Shown: piece after piece, positions 45,317 through 56,104 of the stretch | How the letters are laid out: the number at the start of each line of letters is the position of its first letter | Numbering within the stretch: position 1 is the stretch's first letter | NCBI GenBank assembly: GCA_021030915.1 | Contig: JAGEMR010000007.1 | Location: 372,001-436,000, forward strand | Origin: Astrothelium macrocarpum | Taxonomy: Eukaryota > Ascomycota > Dothideomycetes > Trypetheliales > Trypetheliaceae | DNA length: 64,000 nt | Direction of reading: 5' to 3' | Notes under the pieces: generated by a model | The model's input: the letters and a program-made list of their open reading frames with translations, nothing else | What the model was told of the DNA's origin: nothing | Databases searched by the model: none | Position numbers and translations under genes: made by a program

Positions 45317-47225
45317 TTAATCATTAAAGTGTTGTGGACGCTGTCGGCGATATTGAGGGCGGATAAAATGAGAAGCCGAATCAAATTCATTCAAATATTC
45401 TTTATCATCCAATATCACGTTTTGAAATTTTTCAGCTAATATAATAATATTTCATTGTGATGTCTTTTTTCGTTTCGTCTCATTTCGGAACTGTCTTATC
45501 ATAATTCGCTGTTTCTGAATCCCCTGTTTTCGCTGTTGTTCAATTTAATATTATCGCTGACGTTTTTATTGAATTATCTCACGGTCGCGTTTACGCTGCG
45601 CTTTCATTTCATCTTTTAATTATCTAATAACAATTTATTCAATTTTTTGAATATTCTATTATTATTTTTGAAATATTTTTTTTTATTTTTTATATTGTTA
45701 TTATTTCTGAATTAATTGAATTTTATTCGGATTCTAAAATATAATATTATCATATTTAATTGATATTTTCATGATTTTATGGCGTTTCGTACGCCATTAT
45801 TCCAATTTCATAATATTTCTGAGGTCATTATTCTTATATTTTATAATACTATTTTTCATTTCCAATTTAATTCATTTAATTTCAAATCGATTTAATTCAT
45901 TTTTGAATAAAATATTTAAATTTTATTCCAATTCTGATTTTAATTTCTATCAATATGATTTCGTAATTCGTATTAAAAAATCTAAAAATATTGAATCATT
46001 AAAATATTATTGAAAATGAATTGATATTTAATTAAATATTATTATTGGATTAAATAAATGGAGATTTATTTTTTTTCATCCGTTGGTGATATTTTTTTTG
46101 ATAAAAATTTACTGATATATCTGTCAAAATAATCCAAAGAAATCATTTTTCATAAAATGGCTGATATTTTGAATTCGTTGAATTCATTCATCCAAATAAT
46201 TGGAATAATATATGACTAATAGATTAAATAAATTTATATCAAATAACTGAAAATGATGAATAGAATGAAAAAAATAAATCGTCATTAAAATTCGATTACG
46301 ATAATAATAATCAAAGAATTTCATTATTATATAATTTTTATAACCATTCATTATTAAAAAATGATAATATTTTATATCTTTTAATTTAATTTTGATATAT
46401 TTATTAAATATTTCCTTTAATTAAATAAATCCGATTATATCATTCATCTAATCTATTGGCGATATTATGAAATTATATTTATAAATAGCCGGATTGAAAT
46501 TTTGAAATTAGAAATTTTGAATTGAATTCGTTTTCGAATTATAAATAAATAAAAAAGACAGATTTATTCTATTCATATAAATTATTATCAAAATAATAAT
46601 CCATTTATATGAATTATTTATATCTGATCCATAAAATTGACCGCTTTCGTAAATTGATTTCGTAAAAATATGATGCTGTTTATTGATTTGGCCAATAATG
46701 AAGCCTTTTTCGTCTATATTATAAATATTGGAAGGAGATATATGATATTATTCAATTTTGGCGGCAATCTAATAAAATATTAACATAAAAACAATATAAA
46801 ATAAGAATTCGTATTAAATCAAAATAAAACTGAAATTATTTATAATTATCTACCCTTTTTTGAATGAAATCAAATGAGAATAAAAAGACTGATTTCAATT
46901 TAATTGAATAACGTTTTATAAAATGATTTATCCAATTTTTTGATAACGATTTTTTATATAAATTAATAGCGAAATTTTGTATCATTCAATTAATTGGTAG
47001 AATTCCATAATTCGTAAATATATTAATTCATTTAATTAATATCGCTTTCTATTATTATGAAAATATTACGTTGGTATTATGAACGCCGATTGTTTTATCC
47101 TGGGTAATTCCTCTATGGCGCCGCGATAACGTTATACGTTCAATTCCATATGATTTTGCTATTTCGTTGTAATTAGGACACTTCTGCGCATTCGCAGCTG
47201 CAATCGCCTCCTCAATCGGGCTCAT
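45317..47225 (-). pseudogene. Degenerate pogo/Fot1 (DDE_1) transposase
   Basis: Start codon at 47225 (MSPIEEAIAAANAQ). The reading frame stays open to about 47056, then meets TAA TAA TAG and many later stops in the AT-rich core. The HTH_CenpB-like domain is still recognisable on the same strand near 46760-46990. A plausible last segment (EYLNEFDSASHFIRPQYR) ends at TAA 45317, which would make an original protein of roughly 630 codons, the usual size for the family; that endpoint is inferred. The DDE catalytic residues cannot be located in the eroded core. Not functional. Confidence 0.75.
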
Positions 47226-47272
47226 ATTGGTGGTGTAATTCGTGTTTGAATTCGTGGAGTTGAAAAATTTCA

Positions 47273-47316
47273 GGGTGTGCACGGTGTGTGCCCGTGCACA
47301 GTGTGTGGAAAACTCC
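47273..47316 (-). repeat. Right terminal inverted repeat of the pogo/Fot1 element
   Basis: Reverse complement of the left end with one mismatch; followed by TA at 47317-47318. It carries many CpA/TpG sites that remain unmutated, unlike the core. Confidence 0.93.
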
Positions 47317-47420
47317 TAAAGCCACAATCCGCAACTTCATCAGCCACACTTACTACCGAACTTCTGCTCCACATGCTCAGGACAAGCCTATTTTAGTAGC
47401 TATCTGCATTTTCTTGAACT

Positions 47421-48044
47421 TCAGTATTCTTCCATATACCAATCAATAATATTGGCACCTTCAACCCCTGCTTTGATAGGTGACGGGTCCCACCATACCT
47501 TTGCTCTCCAAATCTGCAGCCCACCTGTGCCCTGACCCTCGATTTCGCTCGTCCCAATTACGAATTCCATCATTCTTCGTCCTGCAATTCCTTCCCCGCC
47601 TGATCCTCGTCCCCTTAGATGGAATACCATGACATGCTCATAAATCACTAAAGCTGCTTTGTGCAGATCAAGACTTGGGTTACTTTCTTCACTCAGCGGA
47701 TCCTCAATGACTCCGGCGCCCTTCTTCACCAGCACGTTATCTTCAAAAACACGAGCAATCCTTCCTTCCCACTCTTCGAGTCGCTCGAAAGGCGCTAAAA
47801 GATTTGCGAACCACTTCCATATCTTGTCGCCGCCAACGTAGTCCGTACCCTCCGAGTCTGTGAATACGGCAGATGGTGCATAAAAATCGTGGTAGGGGTG
47901 GGAGAAGTCGCAGGCTTTAATCTTATTGGTGTATTCTTCGAGAAATCTCAAGGTGGCTGATGACCGTGTGTGAGCTCCCCAAGCTCCCTTGTGCGTGTAG
48001 ACTACAGGATGGATGTGAAATGGGGAACGCGTCGAACCGGACAT
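47421..48044 (-). CDS. SnoaL-like domain protein
   Basis: Single exon, 207 aa, start at 48044 (MSGSTRSPFHIHP). The pattern FLEEYTNKIKACDF, then HPYHDFYAPSAVFTDSEGTDYVGG and IWKWFANLLAPFERLE, is the alpha+beta cone of the NTF2/SnoaL superfamily. The second half gives the sheet strands (RRMMEFVIGTSEIE; LQIWRAKVWWDPSPI). No signal peptide. Fungal members of this type are mostly of unknown function; some are polyketide cyclases or small-molecule isomerases, but the catalytic residues cannot be assigned. It lies 102 bp beyond the right end of the transposon, so its 3' UTR may run into or stop just before the element. A non-ATG upstream extension was not used. Confidence 0.72.
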   Translation of the reverse strand: MSGSTRSPFHIHPVVYTHKGAWGAHTRSSATLRFLEEYTNKIKACDFSHPYHDFYAPSAVFTDSEGTDYVGGDKIWKWFANLLAPFERLEEWEGRIARVFEDNVLVKKGAGVIEDPLSEESNPSLDLHKAALVIYEHVMVFHLRGRGSGGEGIAGRRMMEFVIGTSEIEGQGTGGLQIWRAKVWWDPSPIKAGVEGANIIDWYMEEY

Positions 48045-50229
48045 GATTCTTATATGGGCAAGAGTCTCCTGGATTTCGGATGAGAAACTCGAAACAGAAA
48101 GAATGGAATGCTTCGAGGGATTTTGAGTATCCCAGCCCACATTGGCCGACTCGACCTAAATGGATACTAATCTGTCGGATTGGAACTCAATATTACGCCG
48201 GTCAGGCGTGCTCCTCTGCATCTAATACGTGCCGCAGACACGTAAATGATTGGTCCCTCACAAGGGCCGCCTCACAGCCTCGACCTCCAACTACCAATAC
48301 AACATGAATCGAGATAGTTCTCTACAGTCCTGAAAGCTTATTTCGACCCAGGACTGGCACTATGCCCGGTACCTTCCCATATTGAGCCTAGCGATACCAA
48401 AGTCGACCAAATAAAACTAAAGACCGAGTTTGTGAAACACATCACTTTAGATGTAGAGGCACGTAACGTCAGTTTGCGGCTATGGTTATTATAGGATTCC
48501 GGCAATCTTCTTTAGAATCTTGTGTACACATACTTCCAGTTCTACGCAATCCATTAAACAACCATCACGATGCAACGAACGAACAACAGTCTGAATAGCC
48601 TGGTTCTGTTCACTACCTATACTGTATATGATTTTCGCAATCAACCACGCCAAGTGTCGGCCTCAAACTGGTGAGTGTAGCCCAACACATTTATCCCCAG
48701 CCCGTCTCTAACGCCTTAATGGCGGGGTGGCCACAGCTCAAGGGCATGTCAGCAAGATGTTACGGCTCGTGTGTCCTATTTACTAAAACTTACAGATATC
48801 CTCAGAGACAGCATTATTCCGATTGACCGTGAAATACACGCCGAGCCAAGCGAAGGTGAGTGCATCACTGTATTAAATGATCAGTAATGTCCTATTGCGT
48901 CAGATGGTCACGCATAGCTTACATCCCATTCGCACAAACCCCCGATGGCTCTACAATCTGGTCCTAGTTGATCCAAAAATCCTTTTTGCGGAACAAGTTA
49001 CAAGTCCTACCTATCAATTGTCTGCAACCAGTATCTTGTCTAAATTAGACTACATACATACTACGTGCGATTCTACACGTATACCGATAGATCTTCGCGA
49101 AAAGATTGGGGATACTTTTAATTATTATGCGACGTCGACAACTTTTGTCAGTACATATACATCAGACTCACACTAGTTGACAGCTCGACTCCAGATTCAG
49201 CCGCTTTTGGTGCTGCTCACTCTCTATCTTAGTCGCATCAGGTCTGATTTGCTCTGTTGCGAATTTATCTCCCTTGTAGGGAGTACTCGCCTCAATTTGG
49301 CCCCACTTCAGCAGGTTGTCCCGCTCTAATGAGCTCGTCAATGCAGCCAGACCGAACACAGCCAGACATATCAATGGAACGCTGTCAGCTCAACAAAAGT
49401 AAAAATAGACAAGTCCGTTGTATTATGGCAGTCTCTGAAGTGTAATAACATTGATTATGTTACTGCCTAGAAGGAGATGAGAGCTATATAATTCCATTAG
49501 TGATGCGGCCCCTGTCCTTGTCCTCGAGAAGATCGCCTAGATTTCGTGAGGGGACTAAACTTTTTCCGTAAGGTTGGCGGTATGGCGGATTTGAGGTTCA
49601 GCTCCAACCCACAAAGATCCTCAGGACGGAACGCATTATAGCATTGGATGTTATACTTTTAATTACTACCAAGCTTAGAGGATTTGGTTGGTATGAATCC
49701 CAAGTTGTGCATGGTCGTATCTATTGAATCCGGTGAGGTGCCAAGGGCAAATGTTGATGCAAAGTTCTGAACCTCAAATCCGCTGTGGTGATATGGCTGA
49801 TACGCACAGGCCATGTTAATTTCCCTAGGTGGGGGTTTGTAGGTATAGTCTGCAGGTAGAGAAATGACGATAGGGAGGAGATTGGTGGGTAGAAAATTGA
49901 CGATAATGAAGAGGGGATTCGCTACTACCATAGGTATGTAGGTAATTCCTTGCTATGCACCTGACGGCGTTCTTTCATGCCGACCCCTTTTCGTTCACCG
50001 AAGGATTGCCAATGATATCCTCGATGTTCAGTACCAAGCCAGAGCGGATTGACCACCGGGGTTCTCAAGCTGATGCATTGAAGCGAGATTTATCTGCATG
50101 TTTGTATGGCTATTGTCAAATACCAGGAAGCATAAATCGTCGTGATCAGCCATGTTCAACCTGATGAAGAAATATATGTTTATATATGGTCGGGGTTGAC
50201 ACATTATATTACAAAAATCTTCATCTGTG
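48045..50229. other. 2.2-kb intergenic region with two weak orphan frames
   Basis: Two ATG-initiated frames stand out: 48877-49176 plus (99 aa, AEQVTSPTYQLSATSILSK) and 49659-49931 minus (90 aa, hydrophobic start LFIIVNFLPTNLLPIVISL). Neither has a domain, and both could be chance. The rest shows nothing recognisable. Confidence 0.35.
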
Positions 50230-52683
50230 ATGGATCCGCTATCAGTATGTGCCAGCATCATCGCTGTGCTCCAGGCAGCAGCTGGTGCGAGCAACGCAAT
50301 TAGCAAATTGCGCTCCATCGTAACAGCTCCAGGGGAAATTTCAGCACTTTTGAATGAAGTTTCCGATCTTCGAGTTGTCTTCAGGAGTGCCAAGGAGGCA
50401 CTGGAAAGTGTATCAGTCAGTGTCAACGTCACCCCCGAACACTTGCAAGATTTGCAAAAATTACCACATAGAGCGCAGGAAAAGCTGCAGGAGCTGGAAG
50501 ACTTCATCAGCAGTCGGCTGCTCAAGACAAATACCTTTAGGAAAACGAAAGATTACAGGAAAGCAGTATGGATATTCGAGAAAAGACGACCGGGAGCCTT
50601 CCGAGCGGATACGAGATCTCTTTGGTCTACCTTTGCAGGAGCATTTTCAGCAATAGCCTTGTATGTGGCTCTGAGTTCTAAATCTGTATGGATCCAATTG
50701 CTCCAACGATGGGCTCGGATCGCAGGTAGTTTACCATTTGTAATGTGCTAATCAGGCCACAAAGCGCACAAGGCTGTTCGACTATCTTCCTAATCGACTC
50801 CGTTAGCGTCCAAGCAGCCCAATATCAAAAGAAGAATGAAAAATGGCAAGCAAAGATTGCTGATACGATGGCGGAGCAACGAGCTACCTTGGAAACATTT
50901 AAAAGAATAGCAAAGCAACATACAGATTTGTCAAGTGAACACATTCCACTAACAATGACCCAGATACCGATCGATTCAATTGAAACCGATCTGCCTCTCG
51001 AAAGAGACTCCTCTCATGATCTGAACGGTTCGACATCATTAGTCACGGGACGCCCTCTGGCAGCGAATTCTTGCCATAGGCAGTGCGGTTGCCTTTGTCA
51101 TTTCAAAAAAAATCACAAAGACTCCTCACGCCCTTCGAAATGCCTTGGGAGCGCTGTTCTTGAGCTACAGTATTACCCCGGCGCTTCAATCGCGTTGCAA
51201 TCTAGTCCAGTGCCGTAGAACGTCATTCCGACAAGCCACGTTTGCGTTTATTTTTCCTCGTTGGCTTTGTTCAATGAAGCTGTTCCTTCAAATGATTCAC
51301 GCAAAGCAGAGTGGCTCAGAACTAGTACTCAGGATGGCATGGGTGAGGCCACATTCTTCAGAGATCTTTATTCACGCCGCCACTGGTAATATACAGGAAA
51401 TGCAAGAAATGCTCTTATCTGGCCGCGCTTGTCTCAATGACACCGATCCCGCTGGGTGTACATTGCTGCATGTACGTTGATTTGGACATGAACGGTTCCT
51501 AATGCTAAATGTTTTAGTATGCTATGTACCGCGATCAAGCCGAGACCTGCAAGTTTCTCATATGTGCAGGAGCAGACGCATATGCAGGTGATGCAGATGA
51601 TTTGTAAGTAGGAGTTTTCAACTACCATGCTGGCTATAGTTGACTTGCATCAGCCGTCCAATAGATATTGCGTGGTACTCTATTTTATTTAGGTTGACTT
51701 CGCATCCGGAATCAGTCAGGGCAATCTTTTCTGATGCGGAATATTTAGACTCCCGCTGCTTCTCAATCTTCCACAAAATTGTGCTGGGTATTGAGGGCTC
51801 GAATCCCTCCCAGCTACATACTGTTTTGAAGCTTGCAGTCACAGCGAATATTAATTCATGCGATGTCCGCGGAATTACGACATTGACATATACAACAGCC
51901 TTGAATGATGTCCAATCTCTGGAACTGTTGCTTGGCCACGGCGCGGATCCAAACATATCTGATATGGGTAAAATAAGTCCGTTGATGCGAACAAATAGTC
52001 CTCAATGCATGCAGCTCTTGATAAACTACGGAGCCGATGTCAATTCTCGAGACAATTCCAATCGGACACCGCTTTGGTGTGGCTGCCGCGACTCACCCGT
52101 AGCTACTAAGCTCGCCAGTATGCTACTAGAGCACGGCGCTGACATCGACGACACCCACGGATCCGGCCAGACAGCCCTCAACTTGTGTGTTCAAAGAAAT
52201 TTGACAGATCTGGTAGGCGTGTTTCTTGCACGCGGTGCGAATCCTGGTGTGTTAGATGGAGAGAAGAGCAGCGTCATTCACATCGCGCTCCGCTGGGCAA
52301 ACGCGGCGACATTGGACGTGCTGAGACAATACAAGCTGAAGGGATTAAGCATAGATGACAAAGATGCCTTTGGGAATACAGGCTCGATGCTCGCTGATGC
52401 TAGGCGACGGAAAGAACCAGAACTGTGTTCTGCCATAGATGCATTTGTGCGAAGTCTGGCTGAGGACACGGAAGACCAAGAGGCACCGTCAACCACCGAC
52501 GGAGACATGGAGCGTACATTGTTCACAGATATTGTTCCAAGAGCCGAACAAATCGCTAAATGCAAAATCTGGATCGTCCTGAGGGAAGTGATGCTAAGTC
52601 TTGGCCTCGTCCTCTTCTTGGTATCGCTGTGGAGAGATCTGGATGAACAGTATATGTATGATGGCTCATGCTGGAGACTCTAG
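50230..52683 (+). pseudogene. Helo-like N-terminal/ankyrin-repeat protein gene with one frameshift
   Basis: Exons 50230..50660, 50756..51471, 51518..51603 and 51654..52683, with canonical splice sites (GTATGT, GTACGT and GTAAGT donors). The sum is 2,263 nt, one base too many: the frame slips at an A8 run, 51105-51112, inside exon 2. Before it come the fungal N-terminal helical (Helo-like/STAND-associated) domain (MDPLSVCASIIAVLQAAAGA; RAQEKLQELEDFISSRLLK) and a Cys motif CHRQCGCLCH. After it, in the +1 frame, LRNALGALFLSYSI continues exactly as this family does, then FPRWLCSMKLFL and at least five ankyrin repeats (GCTLLHYAMYRDQAETCKFL; LELLLGHGADPN; LLINYGADVNSRD; MLLEHGADIDD; VFLARGANPG). 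A C-terminal membrane helix is present (VMLSLGLVLFLVSLW). Everything else is intact, so an assembly error is a real alternative to a pseudogene. Confidence 0.75.
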
Positions 52684-53084
52684 AGCACAAGAAATAAGTA
52701 GATTTGAAATATTATGGCCAATTGGAGTCTCAAGCAAAATCACCGCCACTTGTCAGATTGCGCAGCACGCTAGTATTTGACCAAGCCACCAAAGTAACGA
52801 TTTCTGTGGTAAGTGTGGCTGAGGAAATTGTGGGTCTATCAGCAACCTAAGCGAATGCATGCGGTGGGGCGATAAACTATTATTCTCAACCTCTACATAC
52901 ATGATATGATCTCATTAAATCTGGAGTTATCCATTGGAGTTCCAACTTGACCTGAATCCCATTACCGTACTATAGTTCTACTGCGTTGGTCTTGGAGAGG
53001 TATACTAACTTCCCCCCTTCCTGCGAGCCATACCTCTCATTCATTCATCGCAACCAACCATACCCTCATTCAATCGCTTCAAAT
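52684..53084. other. Intergenic, IMP3 promoter
   Basis: 400 bp, no gene seen; C-rich just upstream of the IMP3 start. Confidence 0.5.
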
Positions 53085-53736
53085 ATGGTCCGCAAGCTCA
53101 AACACCACGAGCACAAACTCCTCCGCAAAGTCGACTTCACCACTTATAAATCCGACCACGCGCACCGCGACGCCCTCGTCGCCCGCCGCTACCTCCTCAC
53201 CAACCCGTCGCATTACACCACTTACAACCGGCTCTGCGGCTCGGTGCGTGCCCTCGCCCACCGCCTCGCGAACCTCGACCCCTCGGACCCCGTGCGTCGC
53301 AAGCATGAGGACCTGCTGCTGGAGAAGCTGTTTGAGATGGGGATTTTGGGCAGTGGTGGTGGCGGCAGGGGAAAACTGAGTGATTGCGAGCATAAGGTGA
53401 CGGTGAGCGCGATGGCAAGGAGGCGCTTGGCCGTGGTGATGACGAGGCTAAGTATGGCGGATACGGTGCAGGCGGCGACGAAGTTTGTGGAGCAGGGGCA
53501 TGTGAGGGTGGGGCCGGAGGTGGTGACAGATCCGGCGTTTATGGTTACGAGGTGAGTGAGACGTTTTGTTTTCTCGCTGCTGACTGCTGTCACTGCTGTT
53601 CGGTGGATGATTATGGCCAACTAACTGTTGTTGGGATAGGAATATGGAGGATTTTGTGACGTGGGTGGATTCATCGAAGATTAAGAGGAATATCCTCAAA
53701 TACCGCGACAAACTGGATGACTTCGATCTCCTCTAA
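53085..53736 (+). CDS. IMP3: U3 snoRNP protein Imp3 (SSU processome)
   Basis: S4-like RNA-binding protein that helps U3 snoRNA pair with pre-rRNA for 18S processing in the nucleolus. Exons 53085..53551 and 53640..53736 (88-nt intron GTGAGT..CTAAC..TTGGGATAG); total 564 nt, 187 aa, the family size. The start MVRKLKHHEHKLLRKVDF is the characteristic Imp3 opening. The S4 domain is seen in ARRRLAVVMTRLSMADTVQAA followed by KFVEQGHVRVGP. The second exon supplies the conserved end (NMEDFVTWVDSSKIKRNIL; KYRDKLDDFDLL). The splice falls between Arg and Asn of the same block, which confirms the joint. An in-frame upstream extension is not expected in the family. Confidence 0.95.
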
Positions 53737-54195
53737 GTTCTCCTTGAACGTGGGTGAAGGCTGCAATATGAGTTGACGTGCTGATTTCAAGTCAAGAGCG
53801 CTTTGTTTGCGTATGATACCTGGCTTTTAAAGCTAAATACATGATATATTATTATACATACACGAACCTGGAGTTTTTACTGATGTTACAAAATCTAGCT
53901 ATCCAAGCTTGAACTTGATTCGGCTTCTCGAACGCTGTCGGAGATAAGCTCGCTTAAATAGTACATGGCCATTGGCCGTAAGAAGATGGGGGCGCGTGCA
54001 TGATACTGCGCCCTGAGCGAGCCGGGAAGAGAGGGCGCCATCTTGAGGGCGCACGCTTGCTTTCTTGTTCCATGAACTTTCCTGGCTCGTCCTCCTCTCT
54101 CACTCCTTTCGCACCTCATCTTTACTACTCCTTCTGGCTACAATCGACTTGCTGAATACACGGAAGCGATTGAATTTCCTATCACTTCCGCGATA
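53737..54195. other. Intergenic, zinc-finger gene promoter
   Basis: AT-rich 3' flank of IMP3, then a C/T-rich leader before 54196. No gene seen. Confidence 0.5.
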
Positions 54196-55534
54196 ATGTC
54201 GTCTGAAGAAAGGTACGATTATTCCTACTACGAGCAATTCGTCCAAGAGGATCTCCCCTTCCTTGACATGCTGGGCGCCTCTTCCGACCAACTCGATCAT
54301 GAAGACCTCACTGGCTTTGGCGGTTCTTCTACGATATCAAATGCCGATACATTATTCAACAAGGTCCCGGATGACTTCGTCTTCGATCCGGAGCAGGATG
54401 GACAACCTTTCGCCAATGATCCGGACCTTTTTCCACAGAGTCAATTCGGCATGGCCAGCAATACCACTGGTGATGTGCGATCCGATACGTTTGCGAGACC
54501 GCAGCACTCTGTCTTGAGCACATTTCCTCCACTGGGCCCAGCAGCGACCTCTGGAGGAACAGGACAGCCGATTTATTGTGCAGGAGATTTCCACAGCCAA
54601 AATGACGGATTTCAGACAGTCGAAACTACTGCTACTCATTCTGAAAATGTGGCCGGGTTCGAGGCATTGCAACCTTCTCCTTGGGGTGTTCAAGGCATTT
54701 CTCCGACTGTTCTGGCAAAGCCCAATGAGGTTCTTCCACAGAGCACGGCCTTCGACGTTCCGCCAATCGGATCAATTGATGTGAGTTTTTTTTTTTTAGA
54801 ACCACGCTAATGAGGCGCCCTCTGTCTAGCAGTTCGTTGTCGAAATGGACCGCCCGCTAAAAGAGCCGACATCTGGAACCTCCTTGTGTGTGTACCGCGA
54901 CATTGATATCAAGTGGCGTGGACCTCAGAAATGTCACTGGAAAGATTGTCCGTCGAAAAGACTTTTCCGTACTCGACCGTCGCTGAAATCGCACGTCAAG
55001 AATATCCATGTCACCCCATTAATGTGCATGCATCCTGACTGTACTTACAAAAAACCTTTTGGAAAACCATGCGACCTTGAGAGACACTTAAAGACTCTTC
55101 ATAGCACTGAACCTGAATACTGCTGCCTCGAAAGCGAATGCAAAGAGGTTTTTTCGCGTAGAGACAAAATGATGAAGCATGCAGAACAAAAGCACGAGCT
55201 TTTTCAATGTTCTCTCAACCATTGTTCGGCAAAAGTCTTTAATATTGAAAAAGAATCACACTTAACAGACTCTCATGGTCTTTATGAGTGTGCGATTGGT
55301 TCGTGCCAGCGCGGCCAAAAGTCATACTTTACGAGAGACAACCTCAAAAGACACATGACAACTGGTCATAGGATGACATACGATCCAGTACAGAACATTC
55401 TAAGACGCTTGAGTGGACTGGATGGAAATGTGCATGCCAAAGCTCCTTTGCGTCCGGCATATCGAGATTGTGCAACATGCTTGTCCAAGAGCTGCAACGA
55501 GCCAGGGTCACACGATGATGGTGAAAGTCACTAA
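54196..55534 (+). CDS. C2H2 zinc-finger protein with five tandem fingers
   Basis: Likely DNA-binding regulator. Exons 54196..54780 and 54830..55534 (49-nt intron with a T12 tract right after the GTGAGT donor and GCTAAT branch); total 1,290 nt, 429 aa. Residues 1-195 are acidic and Ser/Thr/Gln-rich, possibly an activation region (EDLPFLDMLGASSDQLDHED). The second exon carries five C2H2 units in succession: CHWKDC..H..H, CMHPDC..H..H, CCLESEC..H..H, CSLNHC..H..H, CAIGSC..H..H, spaced 27-32 residues. The third and fourth are the least regular. A short polar tail ends the protein. The target genes are unknown; fungal proteins of this type are often lineage-specific. Confidence 0.8.
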
Positions 55535-56104
55535 CATAGTTATCGACGAAAGGAGTCATGATTAGTTTAAGGCTGGCTGGCGCTGATAAGTCTTTGGCCG
55601 ATTTGGCTCCATGTCTGTTGAATGTCTATGTATAAGGTTGGAATTGACACTTGGTGTTATGATAGTCGGGGAGAAATTGAGCGGTATTAGACGAAGGATA
55701 GTTTCCTATTTGGCGTTACATAGTCCCATCTCGTGAGAACATGTCGAATGATCAATATTGAAACATCTCCTTTTCATAGATTGTCAGTGTTTGAATAGAC
55801 GTGACTTCGTCTCCTCGCATTGTGTTTAACTATGCCAGTTCGCCCACACTTTTCACACACCCTGCTTTATTTCAAGGGCATATGTGCTAATTTTTCAGGA
55901 GTAATCTTTAGATGTAGCCCTGGCTAATCATGTCGCGCCTGGTACTATATAGACGGGACTGCGGATTGCACGTATTCTACATGATGTCTTGACATTTGCC
56001 TTGTATCAGCCGCCGAGTGAGCCTGGAACCGAGTTTGGTTGTCCTTTTCGCGTCAAAAGATTTTTGTTTCTAATTATTTGGTTTTTTGACCTTCCAGGAT
56101 CTGC
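55535..56104. other. Convergent intergenic region
   Basis: 570 bp between the zinc-finger gene and APN1, AT-rich, 3' UTR-like; nothing else seen. Confidence 0.5.

Larger units (their letters stand above)
45151..47318 (-). mobile_element. Pogo/Fot1-type DNA transposon, TA-flanked, core heavily mutated
   Basis: A 2,164-bp element (45153-47316) bounded by TA on both sides and by 44-bp inverted repeats that differ at one base. The transposase runs on the minus strand. Its first 50-odd codons are intact and show a Psq-type helix-turn-helix (SPIEEAIAAANAQ, YNEIAKSYGIERITLSRRHR), the start typical of fungal pogo/Fot1 DDE transposases. From about 47080 down to 45400 the DNA is extremely AT-rich and full of stops, yet traces of the second DNA-binding domain can be read (NFAINLYKKS, NWINHFIKRY, DNYK, FYFDLI near 46760-46990). 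This fits repeat-induced point mutation of an inserted copy. The sharp change back to normal composition at both ends is unusual. Confidence 0.88.

Noticed and set aside
45771..46013. 80-codon Phe/Ile/Asn-rich plus-strand frame in the AT-rich core
   Set aside because: A product of extreme AT content inside the mutated transposon, not a gene.
50661..50755. Premature stop after the N-terminal domain as a second defect of the ankyrin gene
   Set aside because: A GTATGT donor and a GCTAATCAG acceptor remove it as a normal 95-nt intron in the correct phase.
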